Shown here one piece after another: positions 22,493-35,873 of a stretch of 64,000 nt of DNA (its first letter is position 1; the number at the start of each line of letters is the position of its first letter). The DNA lies in contig NC_088781.1 in assembly GCF_958450345.1 (NCBI RefSeq), positions 54,638,315 to 54,702,314 on the forward strand, given 5' to 3'. The notes beneath the pieces were generated by a model. It was given only the letters and a program-made list of their open reading frames with translations, ran no database searches and was not told where the DNA came from. Origin of the DNA: Calliphora vicina (lineage: Eukaryota > Arthropoda > Insecta > Diptera > Calliphoridae). The position numbers and the translations under genes are program-made.

Positions 22493-24432
22493 TTAATGTA
22501 TCTGGATCCATAACGACGTCAGTGTGTTGGTTGAAATGCGTTATGCGTAGCGTCCATGGGGTTTTTTTGTAATTCGATTCTAAAAGAAAACCGTTTTTTA
22601 GGCATTGTACAGACTCCAAAATATGAACACTTTTTTACTTCCATTGGCTACTATACAATATGAACTTAGTGCAAAAGCTTTAAAATGTGAACAGCTTATT
22701 TTTGTTTTTTTAACGGATTTTATCTATCTACACACAGTTGAAATCTAAATCAACAGGGTAGTGGTTAAATTCTAATTGCACTGCATAATAATTTGGGGAT
22801 TTCCCTACTTGTTTGCCTTTAAATTGTCTGCCGTTTTAAAGGTGATTATTGAACAAAAGAAATAGCATAACTTTAAGTTTTTTTTCTCTTTTCAAAATAA
22901 ATTGTTTTTTTAAATCCAATAAACAGTAAATAAAACATTTAACATAAGAAACTTTTATTTTTATTGGAAAAATGTTTGTAGATTGAAATTAGATGCCATT
23001 CGCAAATATGAACGAACAATCTTGCAAAAGTAAACTGGCCTGGTTTTAATTAGTTCATATTATCGCGAGTGCACTGTATTTCGAAAATATATTCCTTCGA
23101 ATCGAATTACACAGATATTCTATGGACACATGACTATTCGTTTTTGTAAAGACTGTTGCCTATACCCGGTATAGAACTTAGTACTGTTCATATACCACGA
23201 TTTCGATATTTGTTTTTTATAAACAAAAATGTTTGTGGGTTAATTTCCCGCCTAATGTTCTGGTTTGTTTCATTTAAACAAATTTAACTATGTAATATGA
23301 ACCAATGTGAGATACCGAGTAGAGGACTTTATTTAAATTAAAACACCTTTTGATTGTTTTTAAAATGTTTTTTGAAATGTGAAATAATTTACTTTCTTTA
23401 TTGTTGTTTTAAATTTCTTATCAGACACATGTTATACATTTCTTTTTGTATTAATAATGTTCTTTTGCCATTTTTTTTAATATTTAGCTTCGTTAGAATA
23501 TTTAATTTGCCTTTATAAATTTTCAATGAATTCTATTCGTTTTATATAATTTTTGTATTGATTTATTTAGGTTTTTTATTTTTTAATTCATTAAACACAT
23601 CACTTATTTATGTACTTATGTATGTTTATAAGGTTTTTTTTTATTAATTTTTTGTATTTTACTTTAAAACAGGGGAGGTTTATTTAAAAATCACAATGAT
23701 ATATTTTGTTTAATGATTATGAGATTGTTTTCCATAATGTTGATTTTTTTATTTATTAATTTTTTTTTTGTTAAAAAATGTTTGTTGTTTTAATAAATGA
23801 ACCTGCAGCAATTTCCATTACTAAATGGAAATATCTAACAAAATTATTATATTTTATAAATATTTTGTTTTATATGCATGTATGTAGGTGTAACTAACTT
23901 TCTTTGCCAAGGCTACGTGCCAAGAAAGAATTACTAACAAATTTTGGTTTTTCTTCTAGTTTAATTTTAGTTAATTTTCCAAATTAATTTGTTTGGGTTA
24001 ACAGCTGATGTTTTTTTGTTTTATACTTGTGATTATTAAAATCTACTTTCAAAACTAATTAATGTACTGTTTTAAATACGACACAGGAAGTTAAAACATT
24101 TATTTTACTTGCCGTTTTTATATTTATTTATTTATTTTATATGCAGCATAAAAGATAATAATGTAGGTATATATTTTTAGTATTGTTTGATTTGTTTTTT
24201 GTTTTCATTCACTAAGTTTTATTTTTTATACTTTTAATAATTTTTAAACAATATATTTTTTTATATGTGTGTATATTTCCATTAATGTCCATTGGTTTTA
24301 AAAAATCTTTTACTTGCATTTCTCTTAAAGATAGTTTGAAAAAATAATGATTTAAAAGACAACACAACAAAAAAACCGAAAAAATCTCTCTAATCTTACT
24401 GTAATCTGCAAAAATTATACTAAACAGCTACA
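22493..24432. other. AT-rich DNA, probably including the receptor 3' untranslated region
   Basis: No supported exon. The part just below 24433 should hold the 3' untranslated region of the LRR-Ig gene; several minus-strand AATAAA words occur between about 23450 and 24400, so the true 3' end cannot be chosen. Confidence 0.45.
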
Positions 24433-27400
24433 CTAATCTTCATTACAAGACGTTGAAGTGGGCGATGAGGGTGCTGATGGAGACGAGGGGGATGTTAGGG
24501 ATGAGGCAATGGAGGCAGATGCTGAGGCCGAAGTTGAGGGTAAATCATCTCTATAGTTGAAACTATCATAATCTTTTCTAAGGGGATGATCATACGCTGC
24601 TGCTGCTGTTGTCAAAGTAGATAATGGCTGCAGTGACAAATCAAATTTGTTGCTGGCATTAGATGTTGTCGTCATGTCTTTTTTATTGTTTTCAGATTTT
24701 GATGCAGCTGCCACCGAGACATCATATAATTTAGATTTACCATTTTCATCTAAAATTATATTGAGTTTTTCTGTTTCTTTTAGGGGTTTATGGTGTAAAG
24801 GTGTCTCTTGTTGCTGGGTCTCTTGAGAGGGTTTATTTAAACGCAAACGCAAATCTTCACTGAGTAGTTCATGAACGGTAGTGCCATCGTTTTGTTTAGA
24901 AACTTTATAAATGACCGGACAGGATTTGGAATTTTTAACATCATTTGTATCCTTGTAATCATGAATTTCATTTAGTTCTATATTACTATCACCAGTTGCA
25001 CAATCTAAAAGGGGGAGGGGTAGATAAAAATCATCAATTACTTCAACGTGATTGATATTTTTTATTTGTACCTACCTTCGTAAAATGATGAATGTCTTTG
25101 TTTGCTATTACTGCCACTTGCTGACGCAAATTTATCTGCCATTGTAGCTGCATAATGATTATCCTCTATACTGCCGGCACCAATTGGATGTTCTGCTGTG
25201 ATTTTCAATTGATTCAAAGCTTGTGTCGTATCATCCATACTTTCCAAGTTATTAATGGTGGTGGGACTTTCCAAATGTATGGGAGTATTGAGTAAAAACG
25301 ATCTGGGATGCATTTTAAAGTCCAGCATTTCTAGTTTTTTATGTTCGAGATTCTCATTGATGTAGTTGATGTGTATGGGAGATGTTTGTAAATTCAATTG
25401 GGAGTGTCTTAGGCTGTCTTCTTCCTCCGGTGGTGTATAGTATATGGAAGCTTTGCTTGCTGAATTATTGGCTGCCATTAGTTTGGTTTTAAGTAGTTGT
25501 AAATCTTTGACATCTTTGGAATTGAATGAATTGTGTAAGGACGCAAGGGGATGACTATGATTCGCATAGCGGAAATGATAGTGCAGGTGTGGATCTGTGG
25601 ACGCCATTTTTTGTTTGAAGTAAAAATCAATGTCTGAAAACAGACATGTATTGAAAAATAAAACAAAGATTAATAACAAAATTTGGTTTTTTTCATTAAA
25701 ACTGATATATTCAAAGCTTACCTTCCGCAAAATCTTCTTCGCCACGGCCACGACAATTTTCAAAATAAAAGCTGGGTAAATTTTCTAAAACTTTATTAAG
25801 GCTTTGTTGTTGATATTTGTAGCCTTCGCGCAAACGCAACACTTGATGGGTACTAAATTTACGTATTTTATTGCGTTGGAAGACATAATTCTCACGTACC
25901 CAATTCAATTGGCCAGTCGAGTAGTCACGAACCTTTTTCACCTTTAAATTAATTAAATTTAAATAATTAGTGTTAAATTTAATACAATATAATTAAGAAA
26001 ACACAAACCTGATCATAATACTGATCTTTAAGTGATGTTAAATGATTTGAACCAATATCACGGAATTCTTTTAAATGTTTCGCCTGAGATGTGTAACTAC
26101 TTTGTATCCATTCCACTTGTTGTGTGCAATTTTCACGTATACGATGAACCTACAAGTTTAAAGAAAACATTTTAATATTAATACATTTTAAAGTAAAGTA
26201 ATATTTTTTTGATTTTAATTAACTTACTTGTTGGGCGTAATTTTCTCTGAGCTTTTCCAACTGTTGACTCTTATAGGTCTCTATGCTGTCGAGCATAGCG
26301 TAAATTTGTTTCGATCTAGGTGAACGTTTGCTACGAGATGCACAACAGAAGAATTTATCACAAAAACGATATCTACAAATTTAACAAACAATATGATATT
26401 AATAAGTTATTAATGATTTTTGTTGGATTTTATGTTTAATGTCACCAACTTATTGATTATGGCTCTTAATCCTTGCACAATTAAGGTTAATAATAAAAAT
26501 GATGTAGCCGCCGCTATACCCGATAATAAACTACCAATTTTAACGCGATAAAAAACAATAGGATCTATTTGTAGTCTAAAATAATGGAGAGAAAAAATAA
26601 CACATTCAATATTATTTACATATTTGGTAATTTAAAATTTATATTACAGTATAAAGTGTTTATTTATGATTTACCTTATAAATGCTGAAGCATTTCCCAT
26701 AACATTGTAAGCATAACATGTATAAAGGCCACTATCACGTCTCGTTATGTTGCTGACCAACAGCGAACCATTCTCTATCAATGCCACACGCTCTTTGGCA
26801 TCTGGCCGTTGCAGACTAACATTCAGTGTTGTCTCATCTCCGGTCAGTTTGTTAAATTGAAATTTACCCAATTCTTTGTCGTTGTGATTGATTATTATTG
26901 GACGTTTATCGGGATCGGCATGATAACGTAGAATTTTATTTGTTGGCGTTACCTGAAAAACAGAATCATTATCCCATTATGAATATATTATAGTCAAAGC
27001 TTTAAGTTTAAGATTCAAACAAGTTCAAGACTTAAACTTTTCTTAGAAACACAAATTCGATTATGGAATGGAATCATTTAAATTGAGTAAAATTTGAGAT
27101 TTTAAGTTGATCTTCTATCGCATAAAATGGAATTTTTAAAAGAGAAACTTCAAATGGTTGAAGAGAAATAAATTTCACATACGGTCGTGCTATAAAATCA
27201 TGAATCTCAAAGAATCCTTGGGTAAATAGAAGGTATAAATATGTTAATGGGGAACTTGGAGATTGAATACCGTTAATGACTTCAGAAATCAATTCAGAAA
27301 TATGTTACAATGAGGCGTTAAGGCAAATGATTTAAGGAATGTGGCAGATAATTTCTAATGAAGATATCAAATGGCTGAAGAAAAATAAACTTCTCGTAAG

Positions 27401-30400
27401 ATATTTAATATGTCTATCATTAGATATCCATATAGTCTATGTTAATCTAGATGGCATAGTACTAGGGAACGGGGAGTTAGACCTCCGATTTGTCAATACT
27501 ACAGGCTAATATTGTAAAGATTTCGTGACTCCACCAAACAATCCTGGAATAATAGGACGGATTGTCAAGTGTCAAATGCCTTTTTTGGGTTGGATAGGTG
27601 TAGTTTTAGAATTCTAGTAGGAGTGATAACCGGACACTGCTCAATTGGGGCCTTCATAGGAAAATGGGATAATAGCACACAGGATTTTTGTAGGGTGTGT
27701 GGGGATGTAGAGTCTCGTGCAGTGTAACTGTCCGAGACTACAGTTATAGATTTAAATCGCTAGGTAACAGATTTTTAGATGAACTTGGGAGTGTTGCTGG
27801 CTGTAAATTGGGGAGTGTTGCTGGCTCTCTAAGACACTACCTTTCTTTTTCATTCTTTTCTTCATGTCCCCCTCTTTCACGAAGGACATACTTTTTCATT
27901 TTGACATATTGCTTACTGCTGTCATTCTTTCATCCACTTATTTACAATTTTCTTACATTAATGTTTTTTTCTTAATGATTTTCTTATCAAAATGAATCTT
28001 ATATACCCTGCTGTGCCGAATCTTATATATACTGCACGAAATTGTAATTTAAAATAAAAAGTTTATATATTTGTTGGTAAACCCAAAATTTTTTTTTTAA
28101 TTTTTATTTCTAAATTGTTTTTTTTTTAAATTTTAATGAAAAAAATATTAGGGGAAATTTTTTTTAAAATTTACTTTTTAATGTTATTTTTTAATTTTTA
28201 ATTTTTTTTTTAAATTTATTAGTGAAACAAAGTTTATGATAATAATATTTTTGGTTAAAAAAATTCGGGTTAAAAAATATTTTCCCGATTTTGACCCTAT
28301 GCAGGTCCGACTTACTGTGACGTTGCAAAGGTCTTTGAAATATCTATTATTATATATCCATATTGTCTTTGTTGTTGTTTCTAGGCAACAACAGATGGCA
28401 GCCCCATTATCCTAGACCAGCTACAGCAGACCAATTATCTACTTAGTTGGAACAACAACCGATTAACGAAACTGACACAAGGCAAAAAATAACAATAGAC
28501 TGGATCTTATGGCAACATCGTACCTGTATCCTTGGACACGCTTCAGCAGTCCAATCATCTACTTAGCAGGAACAACAACCGTTTAACGAAATTGATACAA
28601 TAGACTAGTTCTAATGGCAACTGCAAACAAATCGTATAAGATGGAGATGCTTTGTGGAAACCATAAGGGGATAAAGATAAAAAATAAGTCAAAAATCGAT
28701 GTTGTCCTGGTGTTTTCTTACATCTCAGCCATTTTTCGATTTTAAATAGCAACCGAACAGGGTTTATAGCGGATATATTGATGTATGAATCATGTATGTA
28801 AGTTGTATGGGGGCTGCGGAAAGTTGATTTCAACATACAAACGTACATGGCTATATCGACTTCGCTATCTGTAACTATCCAGAATATATGTACTTTGTGT
28901 GATTGCAAATGATAAATACAGAAATTGCAAATGGAATGACAAACTTATATATACCCTTGCCACTCATGGCGAAGGGCTAATAATATTCGATCCCTTATCC
29001 AGTACGAATTAGCTACCGATCTTCGGAACAATAAAAGCTATTGTGCTTAGATTTACATCATTAAACTCTTAGGTCAAGTTAGGGTTAAACAAAATTATCT
29101 TCATTGGGATTTGACAGAAATTCTAAATGTAAATTTTATCATGAGAAAATTTGTTATCAATGAATGGGTCCGGCAGGATGTTATGTATTTATATAGTATT
29201 GTATAAATATATAAAGTTTCTAATAAAACTAAAAAATCTTTAAAGTTTGCTGGCTGCAGCTAGTATATATGTATATATAAAGAACAATATTGATAAACAA
29301 TTATTATATTTAACCAAACTCCGTTAAACAGGTATGTATTCCATTAATATCCTATGCAGCATTTTATCAAAAATACTATTTAAAAAATAAATTACAATAG
29401 AAACAAATTATGTGTATGCTATATATAATAATTGTAGTTTATCGTGAAAAAAGAAAAATATTCAAATAATACGTCTAACTTACCCATATAACATCTGGTG
29501 AAGGACTGCCCGAAAATAAACAGTCCAACTTGGCAGTCGAATGTAATTCATGCATTTTAACAGACGTCGAACTTTGCAGACGCGGCGTTGTACAATTTAA
29601 ACTTTTCAACACCGTTATCATGTCACCCGGATAGCCGTGCAGACATTTCAACGATGAAATCAACAAGTCCAGGTCCTCCGATTTTTCGGACGACGAAAAC
29701 TCATTGTGATTTTCAATCAGGGAGAAAGAGTTCACCGAACGTCTGTGCATCCGGAGACTAGTGTTGGTGGATGTCAACCACGAAGCCAACCAGTAGAGTT
29801 TACAGTCACATATATAATCATTATTTAAAATATTGATGTTACGTAAATTAGGCAAATAACTTAGAGTTTCAGGTAAAAAGGAAAGATTATTATGGCCAAC
29901 ATTGAGACGTTCCAGTTGATGCAGGGACGATACCTCCGCCGGCAGTTGTTGCAGAGCATTGTGGGCCAAGAGCAGTATTTTCAAATTGGGCGCATTCAAG
30001 AACAAAGTCTTGGACAACGTTTTCAATTGGTGATTGTGTTGCAGCGACAGATAAGTTAAATGTTTTAGGACCGAGGGATCAACGTATGTGTTGTCATTGC
30101 GTGATAACCAATTGTTTATCTTTTCAATGGGCGTATGTTCGAGACGCAATGAAATTAAATTTCTCTGATGCATAAATACACCACTTGGCAGTTGGGTAAA
30201 TCGATTATTGCTCAGGTCCAAATGTTGCAGACGCTGTAGCGGGTGGAACAGTATGGAGGAGATTGTAGTTAAAGAATTCGAGGATAAATTCAGGGTTATT
30301 AAATTACTTAACGAATCGAATGACTTTCGATCAATAGTGGCGATTTGATTTTCCGACAAATCTAAATGTAACAATTTTTGTAAATTATAAAAGGAATTTC

Positions 30401-31643
30401 TATTGATCATTTGCAGTTGATTTCTTTGCAACTGCAGTATGCGCATTTCGCCATTCGAGGCAAAGAAATTATCGGGAAAAGACAACAGTTGATTGTCGGC
30501 CAAATTGAGTATCTGTAAATCGCCCATAGAGCGAAACAGTTGAAAGGGCAACGCCTTTAGTCTGTTGTGGGCCACATGTAATCTTTGCAGTTTGAAGACC
30601 CCATCGAAACTATTGCGCGGAAGATCGGTCAGGACATTTTGCGTCATGTTTAAAACTTTCAGTTCACTTAAATTACTTAGAAATTTGCCATTAAATACGT
30701 GCATACGATTATTATCCAAGCGTAATTCAATCAAATGGTTAGCATGGTGCAGTGGTGAAAAGTCACACAATTCCGTATTGATGTCATTGCCCGTTAGCTT
30801 AAGTACCTTTAGACGCCTTACCACCCGCGGCCGCACCCATTCTATGCAAACTAATTCATTGCCCGTCAAGTCCAAAGATTCCAAATTATCGAAATTTGTT
30901 TCATAATTATTAAAGAGATCTTGTATTTGATGATCTTTTACCCTTGATGAAGTCCAATGTAAGCTGTGCACACTTTCCAATTGTTGGATTTGCAAATAGA
31001 CATCCTGCTGGCCGGCTGACTGGGAACCTTCGTAGCAATGGTGCAGTGTTATGTGAGCGTATTTAATGTATTTTTTAGCTTTTAGCTCTTCATTTACGTT
31101 GGGTATCGAAGTGTTTTCACAAAATAATTTAAAGACATTGTCTTTTTCAGCCACACCCGCTGGGGGTGTATTGAAACCTATAATATCATCTTGATAATCA
31201 GATAAAATATCTCTATCTTCTATATCATCAGTTATGGTGTCGGCCGATGAGCCGCCGTCATCTTTGCCTATACCAATAGCAGCCAAAGGATGTTGGAAAA
31301 ATTTCTCTAAAAATCCCAAACTCTCTTTAGTGTGTTGTAGTTGCTGTTGGTGCTGCTGCTTGTGGTGTAGTTGTTGCTGCTTTAGTAGGCTCGACGGATC
31401 ATTAGCCAGTGTTGAAATACATGATGTTGTTTTTAAATCATTCTTATTAATTTCATGATTTTTCGTGTGCTGTATTTGTGTTTGTTGCTGCTGTTCTTGT
31501 TGTTGTAACTCTAATTTAGTGGTGGACGCTTGTACCACAAACGATGATGATGACGACGATGATGATCTATAATTTGTTAAACGACTGAAGTCAACAATTA
31601 GGAATAGAACCAATATCAGGGAAATCTTGGATATTGTTTCCAT
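24433..31643 (-). CDS. LRR-Ig single-pass transmembrane receptor
   Basis: Eight exons (29484-31643, 26675-26952, 26450-26575, 26228-26372, 26009-26149, 25722-25941, 25076-25633, 24433-25004) join with GT-AG borders to 1399 residues. Order: signal peptide (about 1-23), a Gln-rich low-complexity part (about 45-110), roughly 14 leucine-rich repeats (about 245-590), a C-terminal cysteine cap with CDCKLYWLASWL, one Ig domain (about 700-812, with the DSGLYTCYAYNVMG cysteine motif), and one membrane span (about 829-848). Juxtamembrane cysteines (FFCCASRSKRS) and a cytoplasmic tail of about 550 residues follow. The tail opens with ten near 11-residue repeats (about 891-1003). The layout fits LRR-Ig neuronal or epithelial receptors. 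I think the orthologue may be Drosophila CG16974, but I am not sure. The kekkon family has fewer LRRs. The whole LRR domain sits in one exon. Confidence 0.88.
27430..27835 (+). pseudogene. LINE RNase H relic in receptor intron 1
   Basis: Plus-strand frames include a VITGHCSIGAFIGKWDNS stretch followed by DFCRVCGDVES. This is the C-terminal knuckle region found after the RNase H domain in Jockey/LOA-type LINEs. Stops interrupt it. A 24-base GGGAGTGTTGCTGGCT-containing unit is duplicated at about 27786-27825. Confidence 0.65.
28000..28975 (+). repeat. Dispersed repeat family A in receptor intron 1
   Basis: A nearly full-length copy with the left GCTGTGCCGAATCTTATAT block at about 28011, the GACCCTATGCAGGTCCGACT block, the AAAAATCGATGTTGTCCTGG block and the right-end ACTTATATATACCCTTGCC block at about 28943. 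It is split by a family F insert at 28373-28682. Confidence 0.75.
28373..28682 (+). repeat. Dimeric repeat family F inside family A
   Basis: Two related units of about 120 bp follow each other. Each contains a GGCAACA block, a TACAGCAGACCAAT or CAGCAGTCCAATCAT block, and GGAACAACAACCGTTTAACG or a near copy. A second copy of the dimer lies at 53817-54080. Sequence on both sides matches family A, so this is an insertion. Confidence 0.7.
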
Positions 31644-31709
31644 TTTTCTGTGTGTAATTTTAAAAATTTATATGGCATTATATTGTCATTCCTAAGTGGC
31701 ATATTATAT
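31644..31709 (-). promoter_or_regulatory. Probable 5' untranslated leader of the receptor gene
   Basis: Reading the minus strand, TTTATTTTCAG ends at 31710, a good splice acceptor 66 bases before the start codon. An upstream non-coding exon is therefore likely, somewhere above 31710, but I cannot locate it. Confidence 0.4.
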
Positions 31710-32214
31710 CTGAAAATAAACAAGGAATAGGGAAATTGTTATTAGTTTTCAGTTTTTTTTTGTTTTATATGAAAGAAAATATTAAAATAATGTATTTATA
31801 GAATTTAATTTTTTACTTCAGTTGTATAGTATTCACTTCTAATACGTGAGTGATTCTGTGATTCTGATAAATATTTTGATTTAATTTAAAGTTCATTTTC
31901 TTCATTTTTACTATAAATTTATTTTCTTCTTTTTAGAGCAGATATTTAAAATTATAATTTAAAATTTCGAACATATTTTAAAAAGCTTATACATATTCTA
32001 AAACGACATTGAAAACACTTTAAAAATTCCGGAAAATTTTTAATTTTTTTTTAAAAAAAAATTAATGTTCGAAATTGGAAAAAGTACGAAATTGGCGTCA
32101 AATAAATCTAATATTATCTTTTTTAAGAATCCTCAAGATTTAGAGACTATTTCTACAGCTTTAGAAAATTTTCCAACATATGTTCGAATTTTCGGAAATA
32201 CATAAGGAATATTG
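31710..32214. other. Upstream of receptor coding exon, no gene seen
   Basis: AT-rich DNA, possibly the first intron of the receptor gene. No supported exon. Confidence 0.4.
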
Positions 32215-32222
32215 TTTTCAGG

Positions 32223-32411
32223 CATAGAGAAAACACATAGAGCGGAAACTATCCTGTCAAAGACCTAACTCAGTTGTCAAAAACCTAAGTGGTGAGAATG
32301 TATTAGTAAAAAAAAACTATGTGAAAACAAAAACAACACTCGTATGTGTAACTTTTTTGAGTAATTTTTTTGTTTGAGTTTTTTTCGAGTTTCCGCTCTA
32401 TGTTCTCTATG
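32223..32411. mobile_element. MITE with 8-bp target duplication (TTTTCAGG)
   Basis: The 189-bp segment has inverted ends: CATAGAGAAAACACATAGAG on the left and CATAGAGAACATAGAGCGG from the right, both leading into CGGAAACT. It is flanked exactly by TTTTCAGG at 32215-32222 and 32412-32419. An 8-bp duplication points to the hAT superfamily, though position 7 is G rather than the usual A. Confidence 0.75.
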
Positions 32412-32419
32412 TTTTCAGG

Positions 32420-35400
32420 TTTATACATGATCTAGAGATTTGTTTAACAGCTTTAAACATTTTTCGAACATAACTATGAATTTAATTTCGAATTTGCGAA
32501 CATATGTATAATTGCATTGACAGATAACTTAAGGATCGATCTTATATAAGTTTACTATAATTTTCTATAGCAATTTTAAGTTTAAATCGATTTATTACAT
32601 AAGTAACAAACTCTATGCACCAAAACACCCCCTATTTTTTTAAATAACATCTTTTAAAATATTCAAGAACTACAGACACAATTTATTTCCATTTCTTTTT
32701 GAACATTTTGGTAACTATGGCGTGCATGGAAACAATAAAAAATGTTCTATTAAAAGATAAAATATATAATACAAGACTATTTACTACAGGCTGCATGTTA
32801 ACTACCATTTAGGTTTAAAGCCTTTTTTTAAAAAAAAACAATTTCATTTAAATTTAATGGTTTATTTGTTTGTTATGGAAAAAATTTTTAAACTATCATA
32901 TCGATTTAAATAAAATTCGTTTAGCAATATAACAGAGATTCACAACGTTATAGAAAGAACCACAACTGAATGGTGCCATTATTTATTTAAAAAACGTTAA
33001 CAATTCTTAAAGTAGGGCTGGCTGGTATGTGTGTCATTTAAAAATTTAAATTTTTTTTTGTTAAACTAATTTGACAACTTTTCTTGCCACACAACATACT
33101 GAATTTTATTTTACTTTGGCACTGCACTGCAAAAATTCTGTCTTTTAAAAGCTATAAATCGTTTCTTTATTTACTTTTTTTTGTACAACTGCTGCTACCA
33201 AAGCCACCACAAAAGAACGGTGGTCAAAGATAAAGTGAAATTGTATAGATTAGATTTTTCTTTTCATTTACAAATACTAGATAGTTTGTGTATGAATAAC
33301 ATGGCAAACGTTTTGGGAAAAGATAGGTTTTCTGTTTTCGTCGTTGTAATCCACATGCTAGTAGTTAAATGCAACAATATTTTATCTGATTCGGATGCAA
33401 CAGAAACTGCTTACAGAGATATCTTTAAAAGATTATAGAAACGCTGCAAAAAGCATAAAAATTGTTTTTTAAGCGATCCAGTAATTGATTTTACTCAGAT
33501 TTGAATATTATCTCATTAATCTCTTTTTCTTGGCCATAACACTAGAATCATATATCTGGAAGTCCAAATATTTCAGTCAGATTAAGAGAAACCGGGTTAG
33601 AGCTTTAGAATATTGTTAAATCCAGCTGTTTTTAAAGTCAAAGAACTTTTATGAGTTGTTGTAACAGCAATGGTTGCTGAGTTGAGTCCTTGGCCGGGTG
33701 AACTCTCGTCATTCCGGTGCGTAGAACCGGCTGTCTTGGGAATGTTTAAATATGGATAGTTTTTGTCATTTCATTATGAATAAAATTATGCCTGCGCTAA
33801 ACATGTAAATTGTTTTGATTAGACCCAACAAATAGATTGCTATGGATCTCGATATTTAAAAGAAATTGCATTCAGTAATGATTTTTTTGTTGAATGGCTC
33901 ATCAATTAAACATGGATCTTCAAATCATTGTTGAGATCCAGCTACATCCGGTGTAAAGTTGTGTTACTGCTTCAAATATATCAAAAATTTAACCTTCCGA
34001 AACGAGCTGCAGGTCATATGACAGAAATCATATTCTAGCAAAAATTGCAATTGATTTTTTTTTAAATATTTAAAGCTAATTTCATTGCAATTAATATAAG
34101 TAATTCCTATATATTGTATTTCCTTTCCTATCTTGACATTAATGGAATCAGAGATTTCACCAACCGTCTCTTCATTGAATGTCTTGACAGTCCTGAAAGG
34201 AAGTTCAAGTAATTCGTTTATACAGTGGTGGTTCGCTTTTTACCGGTTGGTGGGACTCGAAATCCACTCGAAATCGTCGTAATAACTTTAAAATCCTTTA
34301 ACTGTCCAATAGACAGACCGGTTGTAATATACATTCTGATGAATAGAGTGCAAACAAATAATTGGTTTAAGTATGATAGTAAAAATATTTCCTGAATTCC
34401 CTTAACATTTGCCACACTGTATAATGTTGTACATATTACATAAAGGAAGTAGTAAAAGAGTATGCAGTGGCAGTAGTATGTAACAGCCACAGTATCTCTG
34501 TTGCAATAGTATGTTGCTGTGTGTTTTCTTTATGACTTTCAATTTAAAGTTCAAGGCCAATTTAGCGCTATAATCCTCGAAGGACAAAGTTTTGAAAAAC
34601 AAAAAAATAATATATATAAATTACATTTTTGTATTCTTTTATTTCATTTTATTTTTTTTTTACTATCCAATTTTGGATCAGGTGTTGAATTGGTTTGGTT
34701 GCTTAGTTTTAGGTTGCATGCACGTACTAGTTTTAACTCTCAAATCTCTGTTTGCTTTATAGTACATATTTTTAAGGGTTAAAAGTTTACGTTTAAATTC
34801 TGTTTCAACATTTGTATTTTATGACACACATTGCTGGGAATTGTTAAGTGTTTCTAGGCTAGTAGCATGTAGTAGAATTATTTTCAGTTTGTATTTATAT
34901 TCTGTTCAGCCATATTACTGCTATAATTTATTATACCCATCCTTCCTCCTTCTATATGTATGTACTATATGACCAACAAAATAGTAATAAACAAAAATAT
35001 ACATATAAATCAATTTCTCATAATATAATGAATGAATGCACAAATGTGGGTAAATATAATTTAGTTATAATTTGTATGAATTATATTTTTCCAACTAAAT
35101 TACTTTTTTGTTTGGTATAGTTCAGTTTTATTTCTAATGTTGACATTTCATTAAATTTGTTTATGGTATCCTTTTTTGGGGGGTTTTGGCAGTTTGTAGT
35201 TTTGTAGGAAAAAAGAAAACTATTTAAGTTTGTGTATAATTTAAAAATAACTGCTGTTATTAAGTTGTTAAAGAAAACAATTTTACCCCAAAGTCATTTA
35301 ATTTGAATATAATTTGGAAAATGGTATAAAAACAGTTTATATTTTCTTTATATTTAAATAATTCACGTCTCCTTACGAAAATGCTAAATTTCGCACAATC

Positions 35401-35870
35401 ACAGCAAGCATACGTATCATGTATGTTGTTGTTGTGATTATGGGAATGTTACCATTTTCGCAAGGGTAAAAATTGTGACGAGAATATCTCTATTAAATAG
35501 TTAAATATTCGTTGAATGGGATTACTATAAACTCAATTCTAGAAAACTTTTTTATAATATCTTCTTTATCTCCATTCTACATTTGATATCAGTTGGTTCA
35601 TGTTTTCGGATAACGAATGTTTATTACATTAACTGATGGGTTTCTCATTATTCATTTTTATCTTCAGCGATATTATGTAGACATTTATGGCACTATCTGT
35701 ATTAGTGCTGTGAAAAGTGGTTACCTTGACTAATTAGTAATGTATTTAACAAATTTGTTGGATAACCGAATCGGGTACCTAATTTCCCGGACATTATCCA
35801 TTACCGGGAAATATTAAAAAAATCTGTTCTTTCCTTTAGTCCAAATTTTTTTTTCAAATAAGCAGTTTTC
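32420..35870. other. Intergenic or intronic AT-rich DNA
   Basis: No supported gene. It holds one family E repeat (33655-33745) and a short perfect hairpin at about 35783-35812 (ATTTCCCGG and its complement). Open frames at 33181-33438, 34218-34602 and 34519-34782 show no domain and lie in biased sequence. Confidence 0.5.
33655..33745 (+). repeat. Dispersed repeat family E
   Basis: Begins GTTGTTGTAACAGCAATGGT, contains CTTGGCCGGGTGAACTC, and ends with GTGCGTAGAACCGGCTGTC. It is the most complete of the three copies in the window. Confidence 0.65.
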
Positions 35871-35873
35871 ATA

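Noticed and set aside
25062..25941. Separate small genes on the minus strand
   Set aside because: They are inner exons of the LRR-Ig gene read past their splice sites; the joined frame is continuous.
24433..31643. Assignment of the receptor to the kekkon family
   Set aside because: Kekkon proteins have fewer leucine-rich repeats and a different tail; here about 14 repeats and an 11-residue cytoplasmic array are present.
33181..34782. Open frames of 66-90 codons
   Set aside because: No domain, no splice pattern and biased composition; frames occur on both strands of the same DNA.
35783..35812. Short perfect hairpin ATTTCCCGG
   Set aside because: Nine-base arms with no target duplication or second copy; may be chance.
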